A stretch of DNA of 49,581 nucleotides from a virus: IMG/VR virus record IMGVR_UViG_3300037242_000110, positions 1 through 49,581 of that record, one strand, 5' to 3'. The translations under genes and the position numbers were made by a program. Below the pieces are notes generated by a model, which was given only the letters and a program-made list of their open reading frames with translations, was not told the origin of the DNA and made no database searches. How positions within the stretch are numbered: the stretch's first letter is position 1; the number at the start of each line of letters is the position of its first letter. Shown here one piece after another: positions 23,095 through 31,442 of the stretch.

Positions 23095-23457
23095 ATGCAG
23101 ACGATTGTCTTGAAGGGCCCAGATGTCCCACACCCGCTGCAGCTTGCCAACGGCGGCATGGTGCGCGAGTACGACGTGGTCCTGCAGCGCGACGACGGCC
23201 AGACCTGCCAGCTACGCTACCACGCGCCCTGGACGACTGAGAAGGACTTCGTGTCGCTGGAGTCGATCGCCAACGCGGCCGCGGCGACGTCGTTCGTCAC
23301 GCAAGGCAAACAGCATCGCTACGCGGGGATCTCCGCGATGATGCTGGACGAGTTGAAGTTTGAGACGGATGGGTCGCCTGAGAGGGAGAATCATCCAACC
23401 GCAGGCACAACGGCCCCGTATGAACCAGCCGCAGGCATACACAACACAGACCTGTGA
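23095..23457 (+). CDS. Hypothetical protein
   Basis: CAGGAGGCG precedes the ATG. The 120-residue product is beta-rich in its first half (TIVLKGPDVPHPLQL, EYDVVLQRDDGQTCQLRYHAPW), then has an Ala-rich helix and a polar tail. No family recognised. Its stop overlaps a possible tiny membrane gene. Confidence 0.6.
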   Translation: MQTIVLKGPDVPHPLQLANGGMVREYDVVLQRDDGQTCQLRYHAPWTTEKDFVSLESIANAAAATSFVTQGKQHRYAGISAMMLDELKFETDGSPERENHPTAGTTAPYEPAAGIHNTDL

Positions 23458-23519
23458 CTCTGCTTATCGTCATCGTCGCTTGCTTTGTGGTCGCAGGCGT
23501 GCTGGCTGCTCAGGTGTAA
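23454..23519 (+). CDS. Tiny membrane peptide (21 residues)
   Basis: GTG start overlapping the upstream stop (GTGA). Apart from the first two residues the product is a single hydrophobic helix (LLIVIVACFVVAGVLAAQV). Two similar tiny membrane genes follow near the terminase, which makes chance less likely. No independent ribosome-binding site is seen, so it would be coupled. Confidence 0.4.
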   Translation: MTLLIVIVACFVVAGVLAAQV

Positions 23520-23537
23520 AAACCTGCATGTTGATCG

Positions 23538-23852
23538 GTGACTTTGAAGACGGAGAAAGAGGTAAGCTCGGATCCTGGCTCGTTCGAGTCAATGATAAGC
23601 AGCGTCATTAGCGTGTTGATCGGTGACGAGTTGAGGGACGCGCAAGAACGTGTAGAGGCGTTCTTGCGCAAGTACGGCAAGTCAACGACAGACGAGCTTG
23701 CCAACACCTTGCATATCGAAGAGATAGGACGTGTGCTTTACATGCTGGCCAAAGAAAAACGTGTGAAGTGCGTCGGCAGGATGCGTGATATGAATGCCGT
23801 AGAGTGGGAAGTTGTAGAGGGTGGACGAGTTGCAGGTGTAAGTCGGTCGTAA
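23538..23852 (+). CDS. Winged-helix-like hypothetical protein
   Basis: The 104-residue frame has a C-terminal two-thirds resembling a winged helix: DAQERVEAFLRKYGKSTTDELANTL in outline, IEEIGRVLYMLAKEKRVKCV, and a strand AVEWEVV. The start is unsure: GTG at 23538 or ATG at 23592, neither with a strong ribosome site. It lies just before the terminase small subunit and might regulate late genes or bind packaging DNA. Confidence 0.55.
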   Translation: MTLKTEKEVSSDPGSFESMISSVISVLIGDELRDAQERVEAFLRKYGKSTTDELANTLHIEEIGRVLYMLAKEKRVKCVGRMRDMNAVEWEVVEGGRVAGVSRS

Positions 23853-23869
23853 CGTCGGAGGTGTAGAAA

Positions 23870-24466
23870 ATGAACGCTCAAGTTGAACAAGCACTTGACG
23901 AGGTAGAGCGTAACCTTACACGTCGGAAGAAGGTCGGCCCACGACTGTGCCACGGTACACGTCGAGATGGAAATTCTTGTGAGGCTGCACCTTTCAGACC
24001 CGGCACCGTGATCGAGGGTGTAACGGTGTCAGGTGATTATTGTCGTACACATGATCCGGATATTCCGGATTCCGCTCGAATCCAAGGTGTACAACCTGGG
24101 GCAGGCCGTAAGCCGCTACCTCGTGAGGTAGATGTTATCCGTGAGGTTATGGAGGAGCACATTGGTGAGGTCAACAGTGAACTGCGGGCAATTGCCTTCC
24201 ACGCAGTCCGCCCCGTGGTTGTAGGTAATGGCCCATCAGCTTACGTTGAGTTGCAACCGGATTACCCGACACGGCTTGCTGCGCTGCGGGAAATGCTTGA
24301 TCGTGGCTACGGCAAGCCCAAGCAGTCAAGTGAGGTGACTGTCGTCTCGCAGAGTGAGATCGACATTGCGATCCGTGAGATTGAGGCCGAGATCGCACAG
24401 GCTGAGGCTACGATCGAGGGCACAGCGGTCGAGGTCGAGCAGTTGCCGGCACCGCAGCAAAGCTGA
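23870..24466 (+). CDS. terS: Terminase small subunit
   Basis: The 198-residue product has a short zinc-finger-like region (RLCHGTRRDGNSCEAAPF, GDYCRTHDP), common in small terminases of actinobacterial phages, then GAGRKPLPREV, helices (EVNSELRAIAFHAVRP) and LREMLDRGYGKPKQ, a DNA-binding and oligomerisation layout. It should recognise phage DNA for packaging. The large subunit follows after a folded intergenic stretch and two tiny membrane genes. GGAGG precedes the ATG. Confidence 0.75.
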   Translation: MNAQVEQALDEVERNLTRRKKVGPRLCHGTRRDGNSCEAAPFRPGTVIEGVTVSGDYCRTHDPDIPDSARIQGVQPGAGRKPLPREVDVIREVMEEHIGEVNSELRAIAFHAVRPVVVGNGPSAYVELQPDYPTRLAALREMLDRGYGKPKQSSEVTVVSQSEIDIAIREIEAEIAQAEATIEGTAVEVEQLPAPQQS

Positions 24467-24490
24467 TTCACTCTTTCACTCTTTTACAGT

Positions 24491-24616
24491 CTTCACTGAA
24501 AGGTGAAGTGGTGGAGGCACGCAGATGTGCCCCTAGCGCACGGCGAGCGGAGACGGACCACGCTGTGGGAATGTGGGCCTGCCTCGGTCCGAACTATCAG
24601 GCAGGCGCCGTGCGCT
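24491..24616 (+). ncRNA. Candidate structured RNA between terminase genes
   Basis: Within the 177-base gap 24467-24643 these stems can form: CTTCAC/GTGAAG (24491-24508); GGCAC/GTGCC (24516-24531); an 11-bp perfect stem AGCGCACGGCG (24535-24545) with CGCCGTGCGCT (24606-24616); and, enclosed by it, CCAC/GTGG (24558-24568) and GCCTGCCT/AGGCAGGC (24577-24606, sharing its last base). The long stem enclosing two hairpins resembles a multibranch RNA rather than a terminator. It matches no riboswitch or ribozyme consensus I know. Confidence 0.5.
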
Positions 24617-24643
24617 GTAGTTTCTAAGAATGGAGGTGAATGC

Positions 24644-24718
24644 ATGGGCACGCTAATAACCGTTCTTGTTATCGTCGTGATTGTAGTTGTAATTCTTGCT
24701 GTTCTGCGGAAACTCTAA
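24644..24718 (+). CDS. Tiny membrane protein (24 residues)
   Basis: GGAGGTG precedes the ATG at ideal spacing. The product is one hydrophobic helix (GTLITVLVIVVIVVVILAVL) with a basic end RKL. The strong ribosome-binding site argues that it is translated. It lies between the two terminase genes, so it is likely expressed with late genes. Confidence 0.55.
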   Translation: MGTLITVLVIVVIVVVILAVLRKL

Positions 24719-24734
24719 GCAAGTGTAATACCTT

Positions 24735-24753
24735 GTTACATACTAAGTTGTAG
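24735..24753 (+). repeat. 19-base repeat GTTACATACTAAGTTGTAG
   Basis: One mismatch from 13479-13497. Here it runs into the ribosome-binding site (GTAGGAGG) of the tiny membrane gene at 24763. Function is unknown; a promoter or leader element is the simplest idea. Confidence 0.6.
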
Positions 24754-24762
24754 GAGGCTGGT

Positions 24763-24870
24763 ATGTGGAAAGCAGTCGTTGTCGTTGCGGTGATCGTGTT
24801 CGTAGCCTTCATCGTCATTGGCGGGCTCTACTGGCTACATCTGGTCAACGTCTTGGGCGAACTGAACTAG
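24763..24870 (+). CDS. Tiny membrane protein (35 residues)
   Basis: TAGGAGG precedes the ATG. The product is a membrane helix (AVVVVAVIVFVAFIVIGGLYW) with a short tail LHLVNVLGELN. It ends 6 bases before the terminase large subunit gene. With its neighbours it forms a set of minute membrane proteins around the packaging genes. Confidence 0.6.
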   Translation: MWKAVVVVAVIVFVAFIVIGGLYWLHLVNVLGELN

Positions 24871-24876
24871 CCGCAC

Positions 24877-26691
24877 ATGCCAACGACGATCACAGCCAGC
24901 AGGGAGTCGATCGAGTTCTACAAGGAGCGAAAAGCCTACCTTGAGAAACTGAAGCGCCAGCTCAACGAAGACATCACACCCGGCACGCTCGCTCGACGCT
25001 TGGACCCGACGACGGTTCAGACGCCGGCACTCGACCTGATCGACGCCGAGCTCATTGCCATCCGTGACGGTCTGCGCATGATGTTCGCAAGGCGTAAACA
25101 CTTCGCTGACGCGATGGCTGCCGGTCTGCCTGACAGCGAGGCTGTAGCCGCTGCTCAGCAAGCCGTTCCGTCGAGCGGTAATGACCGTCTGACGATCAGC
25201 ATGCCGCCGCAGGAGGGCAAGAGCTCACGTGTAGGCCGTTACGGTGTGCTGTGGTGGCTGCGGCAGTTCCCTGGTCTACATATGGGGATCGTGTCCTACG
25301 ACGGCGACCACGCCAACCGCATAAGCTACATGATCCGTGCGGACATCGACGTGTTCAACGGTCAAGGTGGAAACCCCGACCTGGGGCTGCGTTTGGCCAA
25401 GGACCAGAAGGCGGTCGGGCGATGGATGCTCGCAGCGCCACATAACGGAGACGTGTACGCCATCGGTATCGGCGGGGGGATCACAGGGCGCCCAATCGAC
25501 CTGTTGCTGATCGACGACCCTGTGAAGGACATCCGTGCTGCTGACTCGCTGCTGCTCAGCTCACAGGCTTGGGAGTGGTGGCAGACCGCAGCTCGACCGC
25601 GGTTGGCGCCGTGGGCGCCTGTGATCGTCGTCGCCACACGTTGGCACGAGGCTGACTTGATCGGTCGCCTGCTGGCCAAGCAGCGCGAAGACGCAGCGGC
25701 AGGGCTAGAGCACTTCGACCGCTGGCGTGAGATCAACATCCCCGCGCAGGCAGATCACCACCCTGAGAAGGGCGAGGTGGATGTGCTCGGCCGTCAGCCC
25801 GGCGAGTTCATGGCCAGCGCCCGTGGACGTACACGAGCACAGTGGGAGGCGACCAAGGCAGCGACGGTTGCGCGCTTCTGGACGGCGTTGTATCAGGGTC
25901 GCCCGTCACCTGACGTCGGCGATGTGTGGCTGAAGACGTGGTGGCGCAGGTACAGCGAGCCGAAGTGGACACAGCAGTCGGACGGTACATTTCACCTGCC
26001 CGGCGTTGACAGTGCGCTGTTGTCGATCGACTGTGCCTTCAAGGACAAGAAGGACTCCGACTACGTCACGATGGGCGTGTGGGGAAAATGGGACGCTGAG
26101 GTGTTCCTTATTTACCAGTTGTGGGCACGGTTGAGTTTCACCGATACGTGTACAGCGTTGAAGCGTGTAGCGAGTCTGTTTCCGCAGGTGTATAAGAAGC
26201 TCGTCGAGGACAAGGCCAACGGCACAGCCGTGATCGACAGCTTGAAAAAGACGGTGCCTGGCCTTATCCCGATCGTGCCTGTACAACACAAGCGGGCACG
26301 TGCCGAAGCAGTCTCACCGTTCGTGCGTGCCGGCAACGTGTACCTGCCTACGGCTGAGCTCGCAGCGATGGAGGCGAGTATCAGTTGGGACGTTGAGGCG
26401 TTCATCACTGAGTGTACAGGCTTCCCTAACGCTACACACGATGACCAAGTGGACCAAGCGTCACAGGCGTTGGCTGAGTTCTACCTGCAAGGCGGTCAGG
26501 GTGAAGCGTTCCTGAAGATGTGGAATGAACAGATCGCTGACATGCCCGACACTCCCTTGCCACCTGAGCTGCAAGGACTGCCTATGCCCGGTGACAACAC
26601 GCCATCGATGCTCAAGCCGGGGTGTAAACACAGGTGGGAGCGGTGGCCAAACGGACTGAAATGCAAGATGTGTGGAGGTGACAAACCGTGA
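24877..26691 (+). CDS. terL: Terminase large subunit
   Basis: The 604-residue protein is the packaging motor ATPase and nuclease. Walker A is SMPPQEGKSS (near 107), Walker B is LLLIDDP (near 208), and ATRWHE follows as coupling motif. The RNase H-like nuclease has LSIDCAFKD (near 379), VEDKANG and the terminal THDDQVDQ (near 520). The C-terminus carries a zinc ribbon (CKHRWERWPNGLKCKMCGG). It cleaves concatemers and drives DNA into proheads through the portal encoded three genes downstream. Its stop overlaps the next start by 4 bases. Confidence 0.93.
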   Translation: MPTTITASRESIEFYKERKAYLEKLKRQLNEDITPGTLARRLDPTTVQTPALDLIDAELIAIRDGLRMMFARRKHFADAMAAGLPDSEAVAAAQQAVPSSGNDRLTISMPPQEGKSSRVGRYGVLWWLRQFPGLHMGIVSYDGDHANRISYMIRADIDVFNGQGGNPDLGLRLAKDQKAVGRWMLAAPHNGDVYAIGIGGGITGRPIDLLLIDDPVKDIRAADSLLLSSQAWEWWQTAARPRLAPWAPVIVVATRWHEADLIGRLLAKQREDAAAGLEHFDRWREINIPAQADHHPEKGEVDVLGRQPGEFMASARGRTRAQWEATKAATVARFWTALYQGRPSPDVGDVWLKTWWRRYSEPKWTQQSDGTFHLPGVDSALLSIDCAFKDKKDSDYVTMGVWGKWDAEVFLIYQLWARLSFTDTCTALKRVASLFPQVYKKLVEDKANGTAVIDSLKKTVPGLIPIVPVQHKRARAEAVSPFVRAGNVYLPTAELAAMEASISWDVEAFITECTGFPNATHDDQVDQASQALAEFYLQGGQGEAFLKMWNEQIADMPDTPLPPELQGLPMPGDNTPSMLKPGCKHRWERWPNGLKCKMCGGDKP

Positions 26692-26900
26692 ATGGACCTA
26701 TACCGCAGCAGGACGCGGCACGCCTGGCGGCTATCGCCGACGAGCTGCTCGACGGTTTGGACTACGGTGTAACTGCGTTCTTGACGATCGAGCAGGTGAT
26801 GGAGGTGTGTAATGTAAGCTGGATTGAGGCTGCATGGGTGTGGGGATTCTGCCGTGCCGGTGATGCCCAACGGATCGCGTGGGCTGCACTATGGAACTGA
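26688..26900 (+). CDS. Hypothetical protein
   Basis: GTG start overlapping the terminase stop. The 70-residue product is helical, with two repeating HTH-like helices (ARLAAIADELLDGLDYGV, TIEQVMEVCNVSWIEAAWVWGF). It is followed after one base by a helix-turn-helix protein. Function unknown. Confidence 0.6.
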   Translation: MNGPIPQQDAARLAAIADELLDGLDYGVTAFLTIEQVMEVCNVSWIEAAWVWGFCRAGDAQRIAWAALWN

Positions 26901-26901
26901 A

Positions 26902-27219
26902 ATGAATCGCGGTAACTTGAAATACCCGCAGCTACACGACCCCGATTGGCTGCGTAGTCACTACACCGGGGTTAACTCACACACTCTAATTGCAGAGTTG
27001 TTGGGCTGCTCAGAGTCTGCCGCACGTGCCGCACTACGTCGGCACAGCCTGATTGCGATCACACGCAGAGACGGAGAGGTGAAGTTTGCGCCGCCTACAG
27101 CCGTGCAAGTGTGTACCTGCGATCGTCCATGGGCCGACGATGACGATACGTGTGTGAAGTGTGGTAAGCCTCTTGAGGGTCTCGCACCGCTTGAGAAGGT
27201 TGTGAGGGCAGCAGCGTGA
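26902..27219 (+). CDS. Helix-turn-helix protein with zinc ribbon
   Basis: The ATG at 26902 follows the previous stop by one base. The 105-residue product has SHTLIAELLGCSESAARAALRRHSL, a helix-turn-helix, then CTCDRPWADDDDTCVKCGKP, a small zinc ribbon. It lies between terminase and portal, where small DNA-binding or head-joining factors are common. Overlaps the portal start by 4 bases. Confidence 0.6.
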   Translation: MNRGNLKYPQLHDPDWLRSHYTGVNSHTLIAELLGCSESAARAALRRHSLIAITRRDGEVKFAPPTAVQVCTCDRPWADDDDTCVKCGKPLEGLAPLEKVVRAAA

Positions 27220-30200
27220 ATGTACCGATCATCAGCCGGCGTCGTGAAGTGACGCGCAAGGCGATCGAGGACGAAGCGATGAACAAGGTCCTCAAGGCCA
27301 CCGCTGAGGCGTTCGACTGGTCAGGCGCATCCAAGTCGTTCATTGGCGGTAACGCTGGGCTCGGCAACACAGGCATGGGCAGTGCAGCCACAATGCTCTC
27401 AGCCGCAGCTAATCGAGGAACACCTGCACAGCCCGGTACGTCGTGGTCTAACCAAGGTGGAATGCAGAACGCCTTGATCGCACGTGTGACGCAGAACCTC
27501 TCTTCAGGCTTCGCACGCGCTCCGGAGGAGCTTGAGCTCGCGATGGCCGAGCAGGGCCTGTCGTGGGGGCCACCGTTCCCGCCAGGCCGACCGCTTGATC
27601 CGTTTTGGGGCTACCGACGCGCTCCGCGCACGTTCGACTACAGCGTCGGTGAAAACGTACAGCTCACACCGCGTCAGAAGCGCATCAGCTTCGGGACGCT
27701 GCAGTCGATCTGGGAAGCCTACGACGTGGCACAGATCTGTACACGCCACCTCATCAACGATGTGCGCTCGCTCGACTACGCATGGGAGCCGCTGCCAGGC
27801 ATAAGAGACGACGTCTCCGATGACATTGTTGAAGCTGAAGCGTTCTGGGACAGTCCTGATAAGCGCCAGCCGTTCAGAGCGTGGTTGGCAGAGTACCTGC
27901 AGGACGTCATCAAATACGACGCCGGCACACTGTACATCCGCCGTACCAACGCGGGCGATCCGTTGGCGCTTGAGGTCGTCTCAGGTAAAACGATCATCCC
28001 GCTCATCGACTTCTACGGACGCCGGCCGGAGGACGAGGACGACGAAGAGACACCTGAGGATCTATTCGACGGTGAAATAGTGCCGGCGTTCCTACAGATC
28101 ATCGAGGGCCTGCCGTGGGACTGGCTCGCTGCCGACGACCTGATCTACCAGCCGTGGAACCCCGAACCGGACTCACAGTACGGCCGCGCGCCGCTCGAGG
28201 CTGTGCTGCTGTCGGCCAACACAGACATACGCTTCCAATGGCACTTCCTGCAGTTCTTCACTGAGGGCTCGATACCGGAAGGCTTCATGGAGGCGCCGCC
28301 CGACCAGTCTGACCCCGCGCAGATCCAGCACTGGGAAGACACGTGGAACGCGATCATGGTCGGCGACCAGCAGATGAAACGCCGTATACGCTGGGTGCCG
28401 AGTGGATCTAAATTCACCGAATCGAAGCCATCGGCAGGCAAGTTCGACGACACCTTCCCGCTGTATCTGATGCGACGCACCTGTGCCGCACATGGGATCA
28501 CGCCTAACGATCTCGGCTTCACGGAGAACGTGAACAAGTCTTCCGGTGACACGCAGGTAGACGTGCAGTTTCGTGTTGGCACAGCGCCGCTGCTGCGCCA
28601 CTGCGAGGATGTAATCAACCTGTTCACCAAGCAGTACCTCAAACTGCGCTGTCGGCTGAAGTTCGACGACGGTCGCGAGACGGAGGATCGTGTTGCCACC
28701 GCGACGGCTGAGGGCATCTACATCGATCACGGTGTTATCTCACCCGACGAGCCAAGACAGCGACTTGGCTACCCAATCGACAATTCACGTCCGACAGGGC
28801 GGCTCATCAACAACGCACGTGTAGGACCTATACCGTTGTTGGCGCTTGAGTCTATATCCGGCAAGGTCAGCCCGGAAACCTACGGTCCCGATGACTCTCA
28901 GGAGCTGGTGAGTACGCCATATGCGGCTCCTGCCGGCGTTATTCCCCCGCAAGGCACGCCCGAGCAGATCGCCTCCGCAGAAACTACCGCTCAGCAAGCT
29001 CGTGATCTGATCGAGACGACCACCGGCGAAAAGCCTCCGACTACACCTGTTCCTCCCAACCCTGCAGACCCCGCGCCCGTTACGTCTGAGGGTGCGCCGG
29101 CCAAACCTGAAAACGGAAGCGCGGGCGCACCTGAAGACGGGGAAGCTGAAAAGGGCGTGGACAACACAGGCGGACCAGGTGTTACACGCTCGTTCTCGAA
29201 CCCAACGACGATCACAGGAGGCACAGACGGGATCACCGTGCCGATCGATGACGATGAGGAGGATGATGAAGAGGAGGACGAGATCAAGAAGGCGGCTGCG
29301 TCGTTGGCTCTACGTCGTTGGCGCAAGAATGCGCACACGCGGCTACGGCAGGGCAAAGCTCCTCGCAAGTTCGTAGATCCCAACCTGCCGTCAGACGTAC
29401 ACGATGCGGTGTGGTCGCATCTCGGCAAGGCGCGAACACGAGAGGAGGTGGATGCCGCGTTCAAGGCGGCGTCAAAAAAAGCCTCAGCCGGCTCTAGGCC
29501 GGCGTTCCACGTAAACGCACAAGCGATAGTCGACCACTACGCGCCGCTGCTACACGCTGCGATCGAAAAGCTGTTCAGTTCCGGTGCGATCGATGTGGCG
29601 ATCAAAGCCGCGGATGCGAAGGTGTCAAAGTCGGCAGGTCCGCCGCCAAACCTACGGCCGTCTGAAAACTCCTTGCAGCGATGTGTAAACTGCTGCCTGT
29701 TCGCTCATCCCGTGTGTGTAAAATACGGTGATTGGCCCGTCGGGCCCGACCAGACCTGCGATGGCTGGGAACTGGCGATAGACGACCAACCGGTAGCGAA
29801 GGACATCGACCCTGCGATCGCCGCCGCTCGAGCAGCCTCAGCCAAAGCCCTTGCCGGTAAAGCAGCCAACTCGGCCGAGCTCAAGAAGATCTTGTATCGC
29901 CTGTACGGTGACTCGTTCCTGCAAGGCACGCATGAGGCGGCACAGGCTGCCGGGGGCAGCATCGTCTCAAGCCTGCAAGGTGTAAGCGGTATGCCTGAGG
30001 ACTATTGGAGCAAATGGACGCCCGGCTACGGCGAGGCAGCGGCCAAAGCAGCCGATGGCGGCATGCGTGAAATGCTCGACGCGGCTGACATTACGATCAA
30101 GGGCATGACCGACACGACGATCGATGAAATAGGCAACACGATCGCAGACGGCTTGGCCAAAGGCGACAGCTACGAAGCGACAGGCAAAGCCGTGCGTGAA

Positions 30201-30467
30201 ATGATCGGCGAAGTGAACCGCTCGGAAACGATCGCCAACACCGAGTATGCCCGAGCGAGCACCGAAGCCTCGATGGAAACGTACAAAGAACTTGGCGTGG
30301 AAAAGAAGGAATTCATGGCTGAGGCGGATGCTTGCCCGGAATGCGAAGAGAACCAAGATGCAGGAGCGATAGCTATAGACGATGAATTCCCCAACGGTGA
30401 CGTTCCAGTTCATCCAAATTGCAGGTGTGCTATCGCACCTGTCAGTGAAATCGGTGGTGGAGAATGA
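27216..30467 (+). CDS. Portal protein fused to MuF-like head morphogenesis protein
   Basis: The 1083-residue product starts at a GTG in a 4-base overlap. Residues about 100-560 form the portal region (DYSVGENVQLTPRQKRISFGTLQSIWE in outline, LIYQPWNPEPDSQYGRAPLEAVL). An acidic linker (DDDEEDDEEEDE, near 690) leads to a Cys-rich block (CVNCCLFAHPVC and QTCDGW, about 820-850) and a MuF domain ending ACPECEENQDAGAI and HPNCRCAIAPV (about 1039-1070). The portal forms the DNA channel; the MuF part is a minor head protein usually encoded separately. The fusion is long but shows no frameshift. Confidence 0.88.
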   Translation: MNVPIISRRREVTRKAIEDEAMNKVLKATAEAFDWSGASKSFIGGNAGLGNTGMGSAATMLSAAANRGTPAQPGTSWSNQGGMQNALIARVTQNLSSGFARAPEELELAMAEQGLSWGPPFPPGRPLDPFWGYRRAPRTFDYSVGENVQLTPRQKRISFGTLQSIWEAYDVAQICTRHLINDVRSLDYAWEPLPGIRDDVSDDIVEAEAFWDSPDKRQPFRAWLAEYLQDVIKYDAGTLYIRRTNAGDPLALEVVSGKTIIPLIDFYGRRPEDEDDEETPEDLFDGEIVPAFLQIIEGLPWDWLAADDLIYQPWNPEPDSQYGRAPLEAVLLSANTDIRFQWHFLQFFTEGSIPEGFMEAPPDQSDPAQIQHWEDTWNAIMVGDQQMKRRIRWVPSGSKFTESKPSAGKFDDTFPLYLMRRTCAAHGITPNDLGFTENVNKSSGDTQVDVQFRVGTAPLLRHCEDVINLFTKQYLKLRCRLKFDDGRETEDRVATATAEGIYIDHGVISPDEPRQRLGYPIDNSRPTGRLINNARVGPIPLLALESISGKVSPETYGPDDSQELVSTPYAAPAGVIPPQGTPEQIASAETTAQQARDLIETTTGEKPPTTPVPPNPADPAPVTSEGAPAKPENGSAGAPEDGEAEKGVDNTGGPGVTRSFSNPTTITGGTDGITVPIDDDEEDDEEEDEIKKAAASLALRRWRKNAHTRLRQGKAPRKFVDPNLPSDVHDAVWSHLGKARTREEVDAAFKAASKKASAGSRPAFHVNAQAIVDHYAPLLHAAIEKLFSSGAIDVAIKAADAKVSKSAGPPPNLRPSENSLQRCVNCCLFAHPVCVKYGDWPVGPDQTCDGWELAIDDQPVAKDIDPAIAAARAASAKALAGKAANSAELKKILYRLYGDSFLQGTHEAAQAAGGSIVSSLQGVSGMPEDYWSKWTPGYGEAAAKAADGGMREMLDAADITIKGMTDTTIDEIGNTIADGLAKGDSYEATGKAVREMIGEVNRSETIANTEYARASTEASMETYKELGVEKKEFMAEADACPECEENQDAGAIAIDDEFPNGDVPVHPNCRCAIAPVSEIGGGE

Positions 30468-30856
30468 GTTGTAGTGGTGCCTGCTGTGTGGCGTTCACGC
30501 TGAGTCGTCATCCGGGCGTGGCGATCATGGGTGGGGGGGATGCTATTCACCACCCACCTATCGCACTTGAGATCTTCACGGTAGCAGGCATGGTCGAGCC
30601 ACTAACGCTCGAGGAGACGATAGCGCGTCTAGCTCGCTTCGGTGTTATGAAGCCGCCCGTTGAGGGGATTCAGCATTACAAATGCCGTCACTGGGATGAG
30701 GAGACAAGGCTTTGCAAGATCTACGATCGTCGGCCGTACATGTGTCGTGACTATCCCGGCTACGGCGAGGCAGCGGCCTGTGAGTATGGTTGTGACTGTC
30801 AAATGCCGGCTATACCGGGCTTGTTGGATGTCATCGAAGGTACAGCGTGCTTGTAG
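30464..30856 (+). CDS. YkgJ-like cysteine cluster protein
   Basis: The ATG overlaps the portal-MuF stop (ATGA). The 130-residue product has CSGACC at the N-terminus, then YKCRHWDEETRLCKIYDRRPYMCRDYP in outline and CEYGCDC, the arrangement of the YkgJ/Fe-S or zinc cluster family (IYDxRPxxCRxYP is its hallmark). Its job in a phage is unknown; it may process or load metal into the adjacent Cys-rich MuF region. Confidence 0.7.
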   Translation: MSCSGACCVAFTLSRHPGVAIMGGGDAIHHPPIALEIFTVAGMVEPLTLEETIARLARFGVMKPPVEGIQHYKCRHWDEETRLCKIYDRRPYMCRDYPGYGEAAACEYGCDCQMPAIPGLLDVIEGTACL

Positions 30857-31215
30857 CCTTGGACATCGATGGCACAGTGGATGCTGCCCCGCCTGTGTAC
30901 CTCTCGCTGATGCAGGCGTTGCGAGCTGCGGGTCATCGTGTGGCGATCTTGACCGGCTGCTCGGCGGAACAGTGTACGTCGGAAGACGTCGAGCAGAAGA
31001 AGGACTACCTGCAAGCACTCGGGCTCGGCGAAGCGTATGACCAGCTTGTCGTGTTTCCCGATCCGCCAGCACAGATCAAGGCGGAATGGCTGAAGGTTAA
31101 TCACGCTGAGATGCTTATCGATAATGACAGGGCGAATGCTCAGGCAGCGAGCAGCACTTGCGTTGTGTTGCTGCCGTGGGCTACACGCTTGGGTAATAAG
31201 AAGGATGGTGAATAG
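30847..31215 (+). CDS. HAD-superfamily phosphatase-like protein
   Basis: GTG start with 10-base overlap. The 122-residue product has VALDIDGTVD (motif I with the nucleophile Asp), VAILTG (motif II), a lysine in AEWLKV and LIDNDRAN (motif IV). The short cap fits small nucleotide or polynucleotide phosphatases of the superfamily. Substrate is unknown. It is set between head genes, which is unusual for a metabolic enzyme. Confidence 0.75.
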   Translation: MLVALDIDGTVDAAPPVYLSLMQALRAAGHRVAILTGCSAEQCTSEDVEQKKDYLQALGLGEAYDQLVVFPDPPAQIKAEWLKVNHAEMLIDNDRANAQAASSTCVVLLPWATRLGNKKDGE

Positions 31216-31431
31216 ATGGCCGAACCGGTTGCACCTAAAGTGGTTGTGACAGTCTCTCCAGGTGAAATGCGCTCGAACTTCAAGGGTGCGTACTCGGCCG
31301 AGAGGACATACACCCCCGGTCAATGGGTGAGCGAAGAAGGCGGGCTGTACACCTGCACACAAGAGACGGAAGGCAACACGCCCAAAGCAGGCTCCGAATA
31401 CTGGGCTCTCATCGGCGCCCTCCCCGAATAG
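31216..31431 (+). CDS. Small CBM5/12-like protein
   Basis: The 71-residue product has FKGAYSAERTYTPGQWVSEE and GLYTCTQETEGNTP, then YWALIG, matching the W/Y-rich pattern of chitin/carbohydrate-binding modules (CBM5/12). It starts directly after the HAD gene stop. It may decorate the capsid or bind sugars. Confidence 0.6.
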   Translation: MAEPVAPKVVVTVSPGEMRSNFKGAYSAERTYTPGQWVSEEGGLYTCTQETEGNTPKAGSEYWALIGALPE

Positions 31432-31442
31432 GAAGGATCGTA

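Noticed and set aside
23528-23611. 27-codon frame MLIGDFEDGERG
   Set aside because: Lies within the better winged-helix frame and has no ribosome-binding site.
24510-24620. tRNA gene between the terminase genes
   Set aside because: The fold lacks a 7-bp acceptor with CCA-side pairing, an anticodon arm and a TTCRANY T-loop in place; no tRNA was found elsewhere either.
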